Positions 33,615 through 43,383 are shown, counted from the first letter of the stretch. The stretch is DNA of 64,000 nt from Pseudomonadota bacterium (GCA_020161575.1 JAIUNR010000001.1:124001-188000); one strand, 5' to 3'. The notes: generated by a model from the sequence alone, not told the origin. A program made the numbers and translations.

Positions 33615-34195
33615 GCCTTGTCCTCGCCCTTGGAGGCTGGCGGCATCAGGCGGTCGAAGAGGGGAAGGCGGGCCAGCAAACCGAGCAGCATTGGCATCGG
33701 CGCGCTGATGACGAACCGGAACAGCACGAAATCGGGACCGAAGAACGGCATTTCCCAGATGATGGCGCGGTTGATCCCGAGAAGAAGCCAGCCCGAGATG
33801 AAGGCGATGGCGGCGCCGCGATCCGCGCCGCTGGCCATGAGAACCACGGCAAGTGGGAAAATCGTGAACGGGCCGGCGGGAAACAGCATCCCGATGAGGG
33901 CGGCGAGGGCAAGGCCGGCAAGCCCGGACCCCTCGCCGATATATTTTTCAATCGTCGCGCGCGAGATCAGCAACCTGATCAGAGCGCCGATCAGGCAGCC
34001 GAGCGCGACCTTGGGCAGGATCGAGACGAGGAGATGAAAATCCTCCGCGAGGATAGGCTGGGCGACCGCCCAACCTTCCTTCCAGAGCACATAGCTCGCG
34101 GAGCCGAGCGAAAGCGTCGCGACGATCGCGAAGCCCCAATCGATTTTCTTCAGCACGGCGAGAACGCGGCGCGGGAGCGAGCCGTCAGAGGTCAC
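33611..34195 (-). CDS. Half-size permease (first of a pair)
   Basis: A 194-residue membrane protein. The segment LAALIGMLFPAGPFTIFPLAVVLMASG followed by FISGWLLLGINRAIIWEMPFFG parallels the partner gene at 33123, so the two look like halves of one internally duplicated permease. The start is a GTG at 34195 with GGA eight or so bases upstream; no ATG is available in the frame nearby. The ATGA overlap with the partner implies coupled translation. Confidence 0.75.
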   Translation of the reverse strand: MTSDGSLPRRVLAVLKKIDWGFAIVATLSLGSASYVLWKEGWAVAQPILAEDFHLLVSILPKVALGCLIGALIRLLISRATIEKYIGEGSGLAGLALAALIGMLFPAGPFTIFPLAVVLMASGADRGAAIAFISGWLLLGINRAIIWEMPFFGPDFVLFRFVISAPMPMLLGLLARLPLFDRLMPPASKGEDKA

Positions 34196-34265
34196 GAGAT
34201 TCTTCCAGACGAGAGACCTCCAGGTTGATCGATTCGCTCCGATGTCTCCAGAGTTTTCTCGCAGC

Positions 34266-35120
34266 TTACGCCTTGGCGGAGTTTGCCGCCGCGTCGATAT
34301 GCGCCACGAGCCCTGCATCGAGTTCGAGCATCCCGGCGAGCGCGGCGAGGAAATCCTTCTCGTCCGGCGTGTCGGGGTCGATCGCAAGGCGCGCTGCGGC
34401 ATAGACCTGGGCGCCTTCTTCGGCTGTCGAGATGCCTTCGCACAAGGTGCCGATTTCGGCAGGATTGGCGAATTCATGCTCGATATAGGCCGTGGCCTCG
34501 GCATCAAGGCCCGCAGCCTTGAGGTTGCCGGCAATGGCGGCACGCTCCTTGTCGTCGATGATCCCGTCGGCGCTGGCGGCCGCGATCATCGCGCGAACAA
34601 GGCGCAGGGCATGGTTCTGCTCGTTGGCGGGCGGGGGAAGCGCAGCCGGCGTGCCGGTGATCTCACTGGCCGCACCCGAAAGATCGAGCAACGGCTTGCC
34701 AGCCTGATAGTTCTGGAGCGCCTTGTAGGCGAGCCCGCCGATCAGCGCCATGCCGCCGAGCTTGGCGGCGGTGCCGGTGAGTTTGCGTCCCGCGCCGGTC
34801 CCCAGCAGGATCGCGGCGAGGCCGCCGATCGCGGCGCCGGTCGCGAGCTGGTTCTTCGAGGCAAGTTCCTTCGCCTGGCTGAGAAAATCCGTCGGGGTCT
34901 TGCCGGTCGCCCGCGAGAAGGCGTCCGCTGCCTTGCCGGAGACGCCGGTGCGCGAGTCAATCTCGCCCGCGGCTTGTTTGACGCCGCCGCTGGCCTGACC
35001 GAGGACCGAGCCCACCACCGAGCCGACCTGCCCGATCACCGCGCCGAGATCCTGCCCGCCAACCTTTTTGCCGGTGCCGGATTGGACAAGCATATCAAGC
35101 AGTTTTTTGGCGTCGAACAT
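34266..35120 (-). CDS. DUF533 / TerB-like inner-membrane-associated protein
   Basis: A 284-residue protein. The N-terminal third is Gly/Ser/Ala-rich (GAVIGQVGSVVGSVLGQASGG), then a Gly/Ala-rich hydrophobic stretch (AAIGGLAAILLGTGAG), and a C-terminal helical domain with VRAMIAAASADGIIDDKERAAI, characteristic of DUF533/TerB-like proteins. Some relatives are annotated as tellurite-resistance proteins, but this does not prove that role. GGAGCCCTT before the ATG at 35120 fixes the start. Confidence 0.8.
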   Translation of the reverse strand: MFDAKKLLDMLVQSGTGKKVGGQDLGAVIGQVGSVVGSVLGQASGGVKQAAGEIDSRTGVSGKAADAFSRATGKTPTDFLSQAKELASKNQLATGAAIGGLAAILLGTGAGRKLTGTAAKLGGMALIGGLAYKALQNYQAGKPLLDLSGAASEITGTPAALPPPANEQNHALRLVRAMIAAASADGIIDDKERAAIAGNLKAAGLDAEATAYIEHEFANPAEIGTLCEGISTAEEGAQVYAAARLAIDPDTPDEKDFLAALAGMLELDAGLVAHIDAAANSAKA

Positions 35121-35255
35121 AAGGGCTCCTCCAGCCATGCGCATCTTGCCATGCGAAGATGCTTCCTGCGTCGCGGGGCTTTTGACACCCCGAAGCGCGC
35201 GTGATGTGGCCATCGCGCGGCTTCATGGCAAGAGGATGACGGGAAAAGAAATCCT

Positions 35256-36104
35256 TCAGCTGCGCAGCAATTCGTTGATGCCCGTCTTGGAGCGAGTCTG
35301 CGCATCCACGGTCTTCACGATCACGGCGCAATAGGTGGAGGGGCCCCAGTTCTCGCCCGGCAGCGGCTTGCCGGGCAGATTGCCCGAGACCACCACGGAA
35401 TAGGGCGGCACGTAGCCGACATGGATCTGGCCGGTCTGGCGGTCGACGATCTTGGTCGATGCGCCGAGATAGACTCCCATGGCCAGAACGGAGCCCTCGC
35501 CGACGACCACGCCCTCGACAACTTCGGAGCGGGCGCCGATGAAGCAATTGTCCTCGATGATAGTCGGGTTGGCCTGCAGCGGTTCGAGCACGCCGCCGAT
35601 GCCGACGCCGCCGGAGAGGTGCACGTTCTTGCCGATCTGCGCGCAGGACCCCACCGTCGCCCAGGTATCGACCATCGTGCCTTCATCGACATAGGCGCCG
35701 ACATTGACGAAGGACGGCATCAGCACCACCGATTTGCCGATATAGGCCGAACGGCGCACGATGCTGCCCGGCACCGCCCGGAAACCGGCTTCGGCAAAGC
35801 CCGCTTGCCCCATCCCCAGGAATTTCGAATCGACCTTGTCCCACCAGCTGGCACCACCGGGTGCGCCGGAAATAGGCGCCATGTCGTTGAGGCGGAAGGA
35901 GAGCAAAACGGCCTTCTTGAGCCATTGATTGACTTGCCACGCCTCCGGCCCGCTCTTGCCGGCGATTTTCTCGGCCACGCGCAAGCTTCCGTTATCGAGG
36001 CCGGTCAAAGCGGCTTCCACGGCATCGCGGATTTCGCCCTTGGTCGCGGCGTTGATATTGGCGCGATCTTCCCAGGCAGCTTCGATGATGGAGGCGAGCG
36101 ACAT
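35256..36104 (-). CDS. dapD: 2,3,4,5-tetrahydropyridine-2,6-dicarboxylate N-succinyltransferase
   Basis: DapD succinylates tetrahydrodipicolinate in the succinylase route to meso-diaminopimelate and lysine. The 282-residue protein has an N-terminal helical domain and a left-handed beta helix of hexapeptide repeats ([49 protein letters not shown]), plus the conserved [17 protein letters not shown]. It follows a HAD phosphatase on the same strand by 60 bases. Confidence 0.96.
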   Translation of the reverse strand: MSLASIIEAAWEDRANINAATKGEIRDAVEAALTGLDNGSLRVAEKIAGKSGPEAWQVNQWLKKAVLLSFRLNDMAPISGAPGGASWWDKVDSKFLGMGQAGFAEAGFRAVPGSIVRRSAYIGKSVVLMPSFVNVGAYVDEGTMVDTWATVGSCAQIGKNVHLSGGVGIGGVLEPLQANPTIIEDNCFIGARSEVVEGVVVGEGSVLAMGVYLGASTKIVDRQTGQIHVGYVPPYSVVVSGNLPGKPLPGENWGPSTYCAVIVKTVDAQTRSKTGINELLRS

Positions 36105-36164
36105 GTCAGGTCCTTGGCGTTTCTTGCGGCGGGAAAGCCTTGGTCCAGAATCACCCTTGCTTTG

Positions 36165-36935
36165 TCAAGCGTGCGAGGGCGACTTGAGCTGGCGCGAGAG
36201 CAGGTCGAGAAAGGCGGGGAGGTTGGCGGTCACCGCGTCGAAGCGGATGCCCAGCGCGCCCGGGCCGTTCTCGATATAGCGCTCCCAGTCTTCCTTGTGA
36301 TCGCCACGCGCATCCGGCACCACGAGCACCGTGCGCATGCCCAGTTCCGCCGGTACTTCGAGATTGCGCGGAATATCCTCGAACATGGCGGCGCGGACCG
36401 GCGCGATGGCGTGGCGTTCGAGGAAACGCTCATAGGGACGACGGGCGGGTTTGGGCACGAATTCCGAGGAGACGATATCGAAAATATCCTCGAAGAGATG
36501 ATCGATGCCGAGCTGGCGCATCGTGTCCTCGGCATGGCGGCGCGAACCGTTCGTGAAGACGTATTTATGCCCCGGCAGATCGGCGATCGCGTCGGCCAGC
36601 ATCGCGTCGGGCGCGAGGTTGGAGCGGTCGATATCGTGCACGAAATCGAGAAAGTCGTGCGGATCGATGGCGTGCTCGATCATCAGGCCGTTCAGGGTCG
36701 TGCCGTGGGTCTGGTAATAGTATTTCTGGATCGCCCGCGCGGTCAGCCCGTCGACGCCCATGAACTCGGCGATATAGGCGGTGATCTTCGCGTCCACCTT
36801 CGGCCAAAGGTCGGAATGCGGTGGGTAGAGCGTGTTGTCGAGGTCGAAGATCCACGTATCGATCTGCGCGAACCGCGCCATGCGCGCCGCGTGCCATTCG
36901 TGTTTCGTTTCCGGCTCGCCCACCCTGTCCATCAT
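36165..36935 (-). CDS. HAD-family pyrimidine 5'-nucleotidase
   Basis: A 256-residue haloacid-dehalogenase-type phosphatase: nucleophile motif FDLDNTLYP (about residues 30-38), motif II FTNGSRRH, and a C-terminal motif with FEDIPRNLEVP. The DLDNTLYP form is typical of SDT1-like pyrimidine 5'-nucleotidases. The start may be 36935 or the next Met. It precedes dapD by 60 bases and may be cotranscribed with it. Confidence 0.85.
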   Translation of the reverse strand: MMDRVGEPETKHEWHAARMARFAQIDTWIFDLDNTLYPPHSDLWPKVDAKITAYIAEFMGVDGLTARAIQKYYYQTHGTTLNGLMIEHAIDPHDFLDFVHDIDRSNLAPDAMLADAIADLPGHKYVFTNGSRRHAEDTMRQLGIDHLFEDIFDIVSSEFVPKPARRPYERFLERHAIAPVRAAMFEDIPRNLEVPAELGMRTVLVVPDARGDHKEDWERYIENGPGALGIRFDAVTANLPAFLDLLSRQLKSPSHA

Positions 36936-37004
36936 GCCTTGATTGTGCGCTGCAATTCCTTTTCGAGCCGTTACAGCGCCAGCCGCCCTCTGAGGAAGCG
37001 AAAT

Positions 37005-37610
37005 CTAAAGCGTGGTGCGGCTGAGCATCGCGGCGGAAAGCGTTCCCTCGTCGAGATAGTCGAGTTCGCCTCCGACCGGCACGCCATGGGCCAGCCGCGT
37101 GACCTTGACGCCCGAAGGCGCCAGAAGATCGGTGATGTAATGCGCCGTGGTCTGCCCCTCGACATTGGCGTTGAGCGCCAGGATCACCTCGCGGACCTGT
37201 CCGGTGCTCACGCGCTCCACCAGCTTGGGCAGCGCGAGATCCTCCGGCCCCACGCCGTCAAACGGCGAGAGCGTCGCGCCCAGCACGTGATAGGCGGCGC
37301 GCAGCGCCCCCGCGCGTTCGAGCGCCCAGAGATCGCCGACATTCTCCACGACGACGATGATGGAATTGTCGCGCTTGGGATCGCGGCAGACCATGCATGG
37401 ATCGGCGGTATCGAGATTGCCGCAGGTCGAACAGGTGGCGATCCGTTCCGCCGCGACCCGCATCGCCTCGCCCAGCGGAGCGAGCAGATCCTCGCGCTTG
37501 CGCATGAGATGCAACACCGCCCGCCGGGCCGAGCGCGGGCCAAGCCCCGGCAGACGTGCCAGAAGCTGGATCAGCCTTTCGATCTCGGGGCCGGCGAGGG
37601 ATTGCGCCAT
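37005..37610 (-). CDS. recR: Recombination mediator RecR
   Basis: RecR forms a clamp that helps load RecA onto gapped DNA with RecFO. The 201-residue protein has an N-terminal helix-hairpin-helix ([19 protein letters not shown]), a zinc finger [16 protein letters not shown] and a Toprim domain ([15 protein letters not shown]). It follows ybaB by 4 bases. Confidence 0.96.
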   Translation of the reverse strand: MAQSLAGPEIERLIQLLARLPGLGPRSARRAVLHLMRKREDLLAPLGEAMRVAAERIATCSTCGNLDTADPCMVCRDPKRDNSIIVVVENVGDLWALERAGALRAAYHVLGATLSPFDGVGPEDLALPKLVERVSTGQVREVILALNANVEGQTTAHYITDLLAPSGVKVTRLAHGVPVGGELDYLDEGTLSAAMLSRTTL

Positions 37611-37614
37611 GGTC

Positions 37615-37938
37615 TCAGAACGGCAGCTTGAAGCCGGGCGGCAGCGGCAGGCCGCCCATCAGCCCTTGCGTCTTCTCGGCCATCACGGCCTCGATTTTCG
37701 CGCGCGCATCCGTATGGGCCGCGACGATGAGATCCTCGAGGATCTCCTTTTCATCCGCCTTCATGAGCGAGGGATCGACGGCGATCCCCTTCATGGCGCC
37801 TTTCGCGTTGAGCGTAACGACCACCATGCCGGCGCCGGCGCGGCCTTCGACAAAGGTTGTCTCCAGCTCGGCCTGCATGGCCTCCATCTTGGCCTTGAGG
37901 CCGGACATTTCCTTCATCATGCCGAGAAGATCGCGCAT
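37615..37938 (-). CDS. YbaB/EbfC-family nucleoid-associated protein
   Basis: A 107-residue DNA-binding protein with an N-terminal Met-rich coiled coil ([19 protein letters not shown]) and a compact alpha/beta domain ending in [10 protein letters not shown]. It is usually encoded between dnaX and recR, as here, and binds DNA as a dimer. It lies 27 bases after dnaX. Confidence 0.93.
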   Translation of the reverse strand: MRDLLGMMKEMSGLKAKMEAMQAELETTFVEGRAGAGMVVVTLNAKGAMKGIAVDPSLMKADEKEILEDLIVAAHTDARAKIEAVMAEKTQGLMGGLPLPPGFKLPF

Positions 37939-37965
37939 GGTCTCTCCAATGCTGTTTAGGATCGA

Positions 37966-39750
37966 TCACAGATCGTCGTCGGTGATCGCAGGTTCGCCAT
38001 CAGCGGTGAATTCGGCCGTGCCGGAGGCGTCGCCGCCGGCCTGACCGGCTTCATCGGCCGCGCGCCTGTGATTGGTGATCACCGCGCCGGGAAAGGTTTC
38101 CAGCATCGCCTTGACGGCGGCGATGTCACGCAAGGCATCCCGCGCCGCCTGCTCGGCTTTCAGCCCGACCTCATGGATCGTGGGCGCCAGCTCCTCCGGC
38201 GCGACATTCCTTGCGACCGAGATGCCCCAGCGCTGTCCGGTCCAGTCGAGCAGGGCCTTGGCCAGCCGGTTCGGCAGATCCGCCTCGGCATTGGGAAGGA
38301 GCGCGATCTCGATGCGACCGATTTCGAATTTCACGAGACGGATCTCGCGTTCAAGCGCGAGTTTGAGCCTGATATCGCGCTTTTCATCCGCCAGCGCGAC
38401 CAATTCGCCGAGGCTGGCCGGCATCGGCCCCGCCAGCGCCTGGGTTGCGACGGGCTCCGCCAAGGCGGTGGCGGCATTGCCGCGATCCGAGACGAGACGC
38501 GGCGCCGGTGCCGCCACCGCCTGCGGGCCGCCCGGCTGGGAAGGCGCCATGCTCGGCGCGCCGGCGGCCAGCGCGCCGGATTTGATGTCGCGGATCAGCT
38601 CGCCGGGGCTTGGCAGGTCTGCTGCGTAGGCGAGGCGCACCAGCACCATCTCGGCGGCCATCTTCGAGCGCGCCGCGCCCTGCACTTCCTGCACGCCCTT
38701 GAGCAGGATCTGCCAGGCCATGGTGAGCGCGCGGATCGGCACGAGCTTGGCGAAGCCTTGCCCGCGCAGGCGCTCGGTTTCCGAAAGCGCATTGTCTTTC
38801 GCGGCATCGGGCACCAGTTTGAGCCGCGTGACGACGTGCACGAATTCGGCGAGATCCGTCAGGATCGCGACGGGATCTGCGCCGGCATCATGCTGGCTCG
38901 TGAATTCCGTCAGCGCGCGGGCGACATCGCCGCCCATCACGGCCTCGAAAAGGTCGATCACGCGGGTGCGGTCGGCGAGCCCGAGCGAGGCGCGGACTTC
39001 CTCGGCGCGTACATGCCCGCCGCCATGCGCGATCGCCTGATCGAGAAGCGAGAGCGCATCGCGCATCGAGCCTTCCGAAGCGCGCGCGATCAACAGCATC
39101 GCCTCCGGCTCGACGCTCACGCCTTCCTTCGCGACGATGCTGTCGAGATAGGCGGTCATGGCCGGAATTTCGATGCGCCTCAGATCGAAACGCTGGCAGC
39201 GCGAAAGCACCGTCACCGGCACCTTGCGGATCTCGGTGGTCGCGAAAAGGAATTTCACATGAGGCGGCGGCTCTTCCAGCGTTTTCAGCAGGCCGTTGAA
39301 GGCCGCGTTGGAGAGCATATGGACTTCGTCGATGATGTAGACCTTGGTGCGCGCCGAAACCGGCTTGTAGCGCGCGGCCTCGATGATCTCGCGCACATTG
39401 GCGATCGAGGTGTTGGAGGCGGCGTCCATCTCGATCACGTCGACATGCCGGCTTTCCATGATCGCCTGACAATGCACGCCCAATTCGGGCATCTCGATCG
39501 AGGGGGCGTGGATCGCGTCGGTTTCGTAATTGAGGGCACGGGCGAGGATGCGCGCGGTGGTGGTCTTGCCCACGCCGCGCACGCCGGTGAAGATATAGGC
39601 CTGATGGATGCGGTTGGCGGAAAACGCATTCGAGAGCGTGCGCACCATCGCTTCCTGGCCGATCAGATCGGCGAAGCTCTGGGGCCGGTATTTGCGCGCG
39701 AGAACGCGGTAGGCGCCGTTGGTCTCGGAGGTTTCGTCGCTCGCGGCCAT
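37966..39750 (-). CDS. dnaX: DNA polymerase III subunit gamma/tau
   Basis: The 594-residue clamp-loader ATPase has Walker A GVRGVGKTT (residues 56-64), Walker B YIIDEVHML and an SRC-like motif VLSRCQRF. Of the four Cys that bind zinc in most homologues, only the Cys of GVHCQAI (residue 94) remains; this lost module is a known trend in alphaproteobacteria. The C-terminal part holds domains III-V expected of tau. No slippery A-rich site for a gamma product was noticed. It lies just downstream of the SRP RNA gene. Confidence 0.96.
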   Translation of the reverse strand: MAASDETSETNGAYRVLARKYRPQSFADLIGQEAMVRTLSNAFSANRIHQAYIFTGVRGVGKTTTARILARALNYETDAIHAPSIEMPELGVHCQAIMESRHVDVIEMDAASNTSIANVREIIEAARYKPVSARTKVYIIDEVHMLSNAAFNGLLKTLEEPPPHVKFLFATTEIRKVPVTVLSRCQRFDLRRIEIPAMTAYLDSIVAKEGVSVEPEAMLLIARASEGSMRDALSLLDQAIAHGGGHVRAEEVRASLGLADRTRVIDLFEAVMGGDVARALTEFTSQHDAGADPVAILTDLAEFVHVVTRLKLVPDAAKDNALSETERLRGQGFAKLVPIRALTMAWQILLKGVQEVQGAARSKMAAEMVLVRLAYAADLPSPGELIRDIKSGALAAGAPSMAPSQPGGPQAVAAPAPRLVSDRGNAATALAEPVATQALAGPMPASLGELVALADEKRDIRLKLALEREIRLVKFEIGRIEIALLPNAEADLPNRLAKALLDWTGQRWGISVARNVAPEELAPTIHEVGLKAEQAARDALRDIAAVKAMLETFPGAVITNHRRAADEAGQAGGDASGTAEFTADGEPAITDDDL

Positions 39751-39811
39751 GCGCTCGTGTTGCCTTGTCCCTGGAAGGGCGAAGGGCGCATCCTTGCGGC
39801 GCGCGGAAATA

Positions 39812-39912
39812 AGGTGGGAGGCTGGAACAATGACCCGCCCGGTCTCGTTAGGGCTGCTTCCTTCCGGACCTGACCCGGTTGGCGAGGGATGCGTCCATCG
39901 CCAACCTCCCGC
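39812..39912 (-). ncRNA. ffs: Signal recognition particle RNA, small bacterial (4.5S) type
   Basis: The minus strand contains the diagnostic SRP apical core GGTCAGGTCCGGAAGGAAGC at about 39855-39876. The flanks pair: GGGAGGTTGG (39901-39910) with CCAGCCTCCC (39815-39824), giving one long hairpin of about 100 bases. The RNA binds Ffh and directs membrane protein targeting. The ffs-dnaX-ybaB-recR order on one strand is common in alphaproteobacteria. Exact ends are estimates. Confidence 0.93.
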
Positions 39913-40042
39913 CCGCTATATCGGATAGAATGACGACGAAAACAAGTCATCATCTCAGCGGGAAATCGGCTGGCATCAACCGGCGCGCGGGATTAGAAAG
40001 GGCGCGTCGCATCTCCTGCGAACGCCAGAGCCCGGAACCCTC

Positions 40043-40465
40043 ATGCCCGAAACCGGTTTTGAACTCGACCCGCGCCTCGAGGCGCCGGGAATTTTCCTCG
40101 GTGATTTTTCTCTCTGCCGGGTTTTCCTCTTCGACGACGCGCGTTTCCCCTGGCTGATGCTGGTGCCGCGCCGGCCCAAGGCGGTGGAAATCCTCGATCT
40201 CGCCCCGGAAGATCAGCAGGTGCTGTTCGCCGAAACCCTGCAGGCGGCTGAGGCTTTGCGTGCTGTTTCAAGGCCGGACAAACTCAATATCGGCGCGCTC
40301 GGCAATGTCGTGCCGCAGCTTCATGTGCATGTGGTCGGCCGCTTCGCCTCCGATCCGGCATGGCCCGGCCCCGTCTGGGGGCATGGCGAGCGCCGGCCCT
40401 ATCCGCCGCATATGGCCGGGCCGTTGGCGGACCGCTTCGCGAGACAGTTGGGGTTTGAATTATGA
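40043..40465 (+). CDS. HIT-domain protein
   Basis: A 140-residue histidine-triad-like nucleotide-binding protein. The motif is VPQLHVHVVGR: the first His of the HxHxH triad is Gln, as in a known subgroup, while the catalytic middle His is kept. It is likely a nucleotide phosphoramidase or hydrolase of unknown substrate. Its stop overlaps the nudC ATG by 4 bases (ATGA), so the two are probably coupled. Confidence 0.87.
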   Translation: MPETGFELDPRLEAPGIFLGDFSLCRVFLFDDARFPWLMLVPRRPKAVEILDLAPEDQQVLFAETLQAAEALRAVSRPDKLNIGALGNVVPQLHVHVVGRFASDPAWPGPVWGHGERRPYPPHMAGPLADRFARQLGFEL

Positions 40466-41442
40466 ACGAGATTGTCGGCATTCCTCCAGAGATTGCGGCG
40501 CTTTTCTCCCCGCTTGCGGAGCATAGGGCGCCGACCACGCTCGGCTTCGCCACCAACCATCTCGATCGCTCCGCTTTCCTGCGAACGAAGCCGGAGGCGC
40601 TTGCGCAGATCAAGGCCGAGGCAATGACACGCTTTTACGTGTTTTGTGGCGACAATATCGTGCTCAAGGCGGGAGAAAGCGCCGAGCCCGCGCTTTTCGC
40701 CTTCGACGAGATGCCGGGCGCTGCGCATTTTCGCGAGCAGATCTTTCTCGGTCGCGAGGGAGAGGCCGCGCGCTTCGCGATGCTTCTTGCCTCCGAGGCG
40801 GAAGCGGAATTGCAGGCGGATGCGACGCTCGAGCTTCTCGGCCTGCGTGCGCTCGCGCTCGGCGAGAAGCTGACGCCCGGCGCGCTGGGTGCTGTCGCGC
40901 AGGGCAAGGCAATGCTTCACTGGCATTCCCGCCATCGCTTCTGCGCCAATTGCGGCGCGCCGACGCTTGTTCACGAGGCCGGCTGGAAGCGCGTCTGCGA
41001 GAGCTGTTCGGCGGAGCATTTTCCCCGGACCGATCCGGTGGTGATCATGCTCACGATCGATGGCGATCGCTGCCTGCTCGGGCGCGGGCCGAAATTCCCG
41101 CCCGGCTGGTATTCGACATTGGCGGGCTTCGTCGAGCCGGGCGAGACCATCGAGGATGCGGTGCGCCGCGAGACGATGGAGGAGGCCGGCATTGTCGGCG
41201 GGCGTGTCACGCTCATGGCCAACCAACCCTGGCCGTTCCCCGCGAGCCTGATGATCGGTGCTTTCGTCGAGGCGAAATCCACGACGATCGCGGTGGATCG
41301 CGACGAGCTCGAGGATTGCCGCTGGTTCTCTCGTGAGGAGGTTCGCCTGATGCTCGCCGGCACGCATCCGGATGGGCTCGGCGTGCCGGCGAAGATGTCG
41401 ATCGCGAGCCACCTCATCCGGCATTTCGCGGGGATGGAGTAA
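40462..41442 (+). CDS. nudC: NAD(+)/NADH diphosphatase NudC
   Basis: Hydrolyses NADH, and removes NAD caps from RNA, giving NMN(H) and AMP. The 326-residue protein has an N-terminal domain, a four-Cys zinc ribbon (CANC and CESC) and the Nudix box GFVEPGETIEDAVRRETMEE. The SQPWPFPxS NudC signature appears as NQPWPFPASLM. It begins inside the HIT gene stop. Confidence 0.95.
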   Translation: MNEIVGIPPEIAALFSPLAEHRAPTTLGFATNHLDRSAFLRTKPEALAQIKAEAMTRFYVFCGDNIVLKAGESAEPALFAFDEMPGAAHFREQIFLGREGEAARFAMLLASEAEAELQADATLELLGLRALALGEKLTPGALGAVAQGKAMLHWHSRHRFCANCGAPTLVHEAGWKRVCESCSAEHFPRTDPVVIMLTIDGDRCLLGRGPKFPPGWYSTLAGFVEPGETIEDAVRRETMEEAGIVGGRVTLMANQPWPFPASLMIGAFVEAKSTTIAVDRDELEDCRWFSREEVRLMLAGTHPDGLGVPAKMSIASHLIRHFAGME

Positions 41443-41450
41443 ACTCTCCG

Positions 41451-41564
41451 GTCATTGCGAGAAGCGAAGCGACGAAGCAATCCATTCTGTCCAGACCTTA
41501 GTCGGACCGGGAAAGGAAGGGCTGGATTGCCGCGTCGGGGGCCGAGCCCCCTCCTCGCAATGAC
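41451..41564. repeat. Dispersed palindromic repeat, copy 2
   Basis: A 114-base intergenic element with the same 11-base terminal inverted repeats (GTCATTGCGAG/CTCGCAATGAC) as the copy at 13878-13963 but in the opposite orientation and with a longer centre that includes its own GGGGGC/GCCCCC pairing. It fills the gap between convergent nudC and pheA and could act as a bidirectional 3' hairpin. Confidence 0.8.
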
Positions 41565-41570
41565 GGTGTT

Positions 41571-42425
41571 TCACTCCGCCGCGGGCTGCACCTTCTGGCG
41601 ATAGGGATGCGCTGGGTAGGTGCCGAAAATGCGCAATTCCTTCGAGAAGAAGGCGAGTTCCTCCATCGCGCGGCGCACATCGTCATCCTCGGGATGTCCC
41701 TCGATTTCTGCGAAGAACTGCGTCGCGGTGAATTGCCCCTCGACCATGTAGCTCTCGAGCTTGGTCATGTTGACGCCGTTGGTCGCGAACCCGCCCATCG
41801 CCTTGTAGAGCGCGGCGGGCACGTTGCGCACGCGGAAGACGAAACTGGTCATGACCGGACGCGTCGAGGCCGGCGCATCCTTGCGCTCACGCGAGAGAAT
41901 CACGAAGCGGGTGGTGTTGTGATCTTCGTCCTGCACGTCCTCTGCCAGGATATCCAGCCCGTAGACGCTCGCCGCGAGCTTGGGCGCGAGCGCGCCGCGC
42001 GTGAGATCGCCTAATTCAGCCACCTGACGCGCGGAGCCGGCGGTATCCGCCGCGACAACGGCCTGAAGCTTGAGCTTCTTGAGGATCTTGCGGCATTGCC
42101 CGAGGCCCATCACATGGCTCTGCACGCTCTTGAGCGTGGCGAGCGTCGCGCCCTTCGGCGCCATGAGGTGAAAATGGATGGGAAGGAAATGCTCGCCGAT
42201 GATGTGAAACCCCGAAGCGGGCAGCAGGTGGTGGATATCCGCCACGCGCCCGGCGATCGAATTCTCGATCGGGATCATCGCGAGATCGGCGGTGCCGTCC
42301 GCCAGCGCGGCGAAGGCATCCTCGAAAGTGGGGCAGGGCAGAGCTTGCCAATCGGGGAAGACCTCGTTGCAGGCGATTTCGGAATTTGCCCCGCGTTCGC
42401 CCTGGAAGGAAATTACTTTCGCCAT
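41571..42425 (-). CDS. pheA: Prephenate dehydratase
   Basis: A 284-residue enzyme converting prephenate to phenylpyruvate in phenylalanine synthesis. Motifs include ISFQGERGANSEIA, PIENSIAGRV, and the catalytic-region TTRFVILSRE. The C-terminal ACT domain (KLESYMVEGQFTATQFFAEIEG) gives feedback by phenylalanine. No chorismate mutase domain is fused. It follows kdsB by 17 bases on the same strand. Confidence 0.95.
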   Translation of the reverse strand: MAKVISFQGERGANSEIACNEVFPDWQALPCPTFEDAFAALADGTADLAMIPIENSIAGRVADIHHLLPASGFHIIGEHFLPIHFHLMAPKGATLATLKSVQSHVMGLGQCRKILKKLKLQAVVAADTAGSARQVAELGDLTRGALAPKLAASVYGLDILAEDVQDEDHNTTRFVILSRERKDAPASTRPVMTSFVFRVRNVPAALYKAMGGFATNGVNMTKLESYMVEGQFTATQFFAEIEGHPEDDDVRRAMEELAFFSKELRIFGTYPAHPYRQKVQPAAE

Positions 42426-42442
42426 CTCTTCTTTCGTCCTGT

Positions 42443-43180
42443 TCAGCCTGTTGTGCCGAGGAGCGCGCGGGCCCGTTCGAGATCCTCGCGCGTATCCACC
42501 CCGAGCGGCACCGTATCCACCACCATCACATCGATCCGCATGCCCGTCTCGAGCGCGCGCAATTGTTCGAGTTTCTCGCGCTGTTCAAGCGGCGAGGGCT
42601 TGAGCGTGACAAAACGTTCGAGCGCCGCACGGCGATAGGCGTAGAGCCCGATATGGTGGAAAAGCGCGCCCTCGCCCCAAGGCGCGGTGGCGCGCGTGAA
42701 ATAGAGCGCGCGCAGCCGGCGCGGCGCGACAGGCGTACCCACGACCTTCACCACCTGGCTCGCGGATTTTTCCTCCTCGCGGGTGATCACGGCCGCGAGG
42801 GTCGCGATGTCCACGTCCCCATCCGACAGCGGCAGGAGGGATTCCGCGATGATCGCTGGATCGATCGTCGGCAGGTCGCCCTGAACGTTCACGATGATAT
42901 CGTGCCGCCCGGCGGGGTCGAAACGCGACACCGCCTCGGCGATGCGATCAGAGCCGGAAGGATGATCGGCGCGTGTCATGACCGCCTTGCCGCCCGCCGC
43001 CGCGACCGCATCCGCGATGGCGGCTGAATCGGTGGCGACGATCACCGGGCCGATATCGGCCTTGCGCGCCCGTTCGAGCACATGGACGATCATCGGCTTG
43101 CCAGCAATGTCGGCGAGAGGTTTGTCGGGCAGGCGCGTGGCGGCGAGGCGCGCGGGAATGACGACGAGCGGGGCTGCCAT
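42443..43180 (-). CDS. kdsB: 3-deoxy-manno-octulosonate cytidylyltransferase
   Basis: KdsB activates Kdo as CMP-Kdo for lipopolysaccharide core synthesis, supporting a Gram-negative with LPS. The 245-residue protein begins [20 protein letters not shown], the signature of the family, and has [10 protein letters not shown] and [11 protein letters not shown]. The start at 43180 is taken over an upstream Met at 43240 because it puts the signature at the N-terminus. Confidence 0.95.
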   Translation of the reverse strand: MAAPLVVIPARLAATRLPDKPLADIAGKPMIVHVLERARKADIGPVIVATDSAAIADAVAAAGGKAVMTRADHPSGSDRIAEAVSRFDPAGRHDIIVNVQGDLPTIDPAIIAESLLPLSDGDVDIATLAAVITREEEKSASQVVKVVGTPVAPRRLRALYFTRATAPWGEGALFHHIGLYAYRRAALERFVTLKPSPLEQREKLEQLRALETGMRIDVMVVDTVPLGVDTREDLERARALLGTTG

Positions 43181-43383
43181 GGTTCTCCTGATCCTCCCCG
43201 CAGGCCCCTGAAGAGCGCATACGGATAAAAATCGATGCACGAGTAAGAAAGTAGCAAAGACAGCGCGCTTATACGGGTTGCATTCCGCTATTGAAAGCGG
43301 CTAATCAGCCGGAAGAATTCTAGGCGCTCGCGGAGGCGAATCGTCGCTGGCGGGCTTATGCGCGCGATCACGGGGTAACGGGC

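Noticed and set aside
35141-35162. GCATCTT/AAGATGC inverted repeat upstream of the DUF533 gene
   Set aside because: Short arms, no T-run, and no other sign of function.
35421-37631. A 736-codon open frame on the plus strand opposite dapD, the HAD phosphatase and recR
   Set aside because: It spans three recognised genes on the other strand and has shadow-frame composition.
38068-39873. A 601-codon open frame opposite dnaX
   Set aside because: DnaX is unambiguous; the antisense frame has no ribosome site or known domain.
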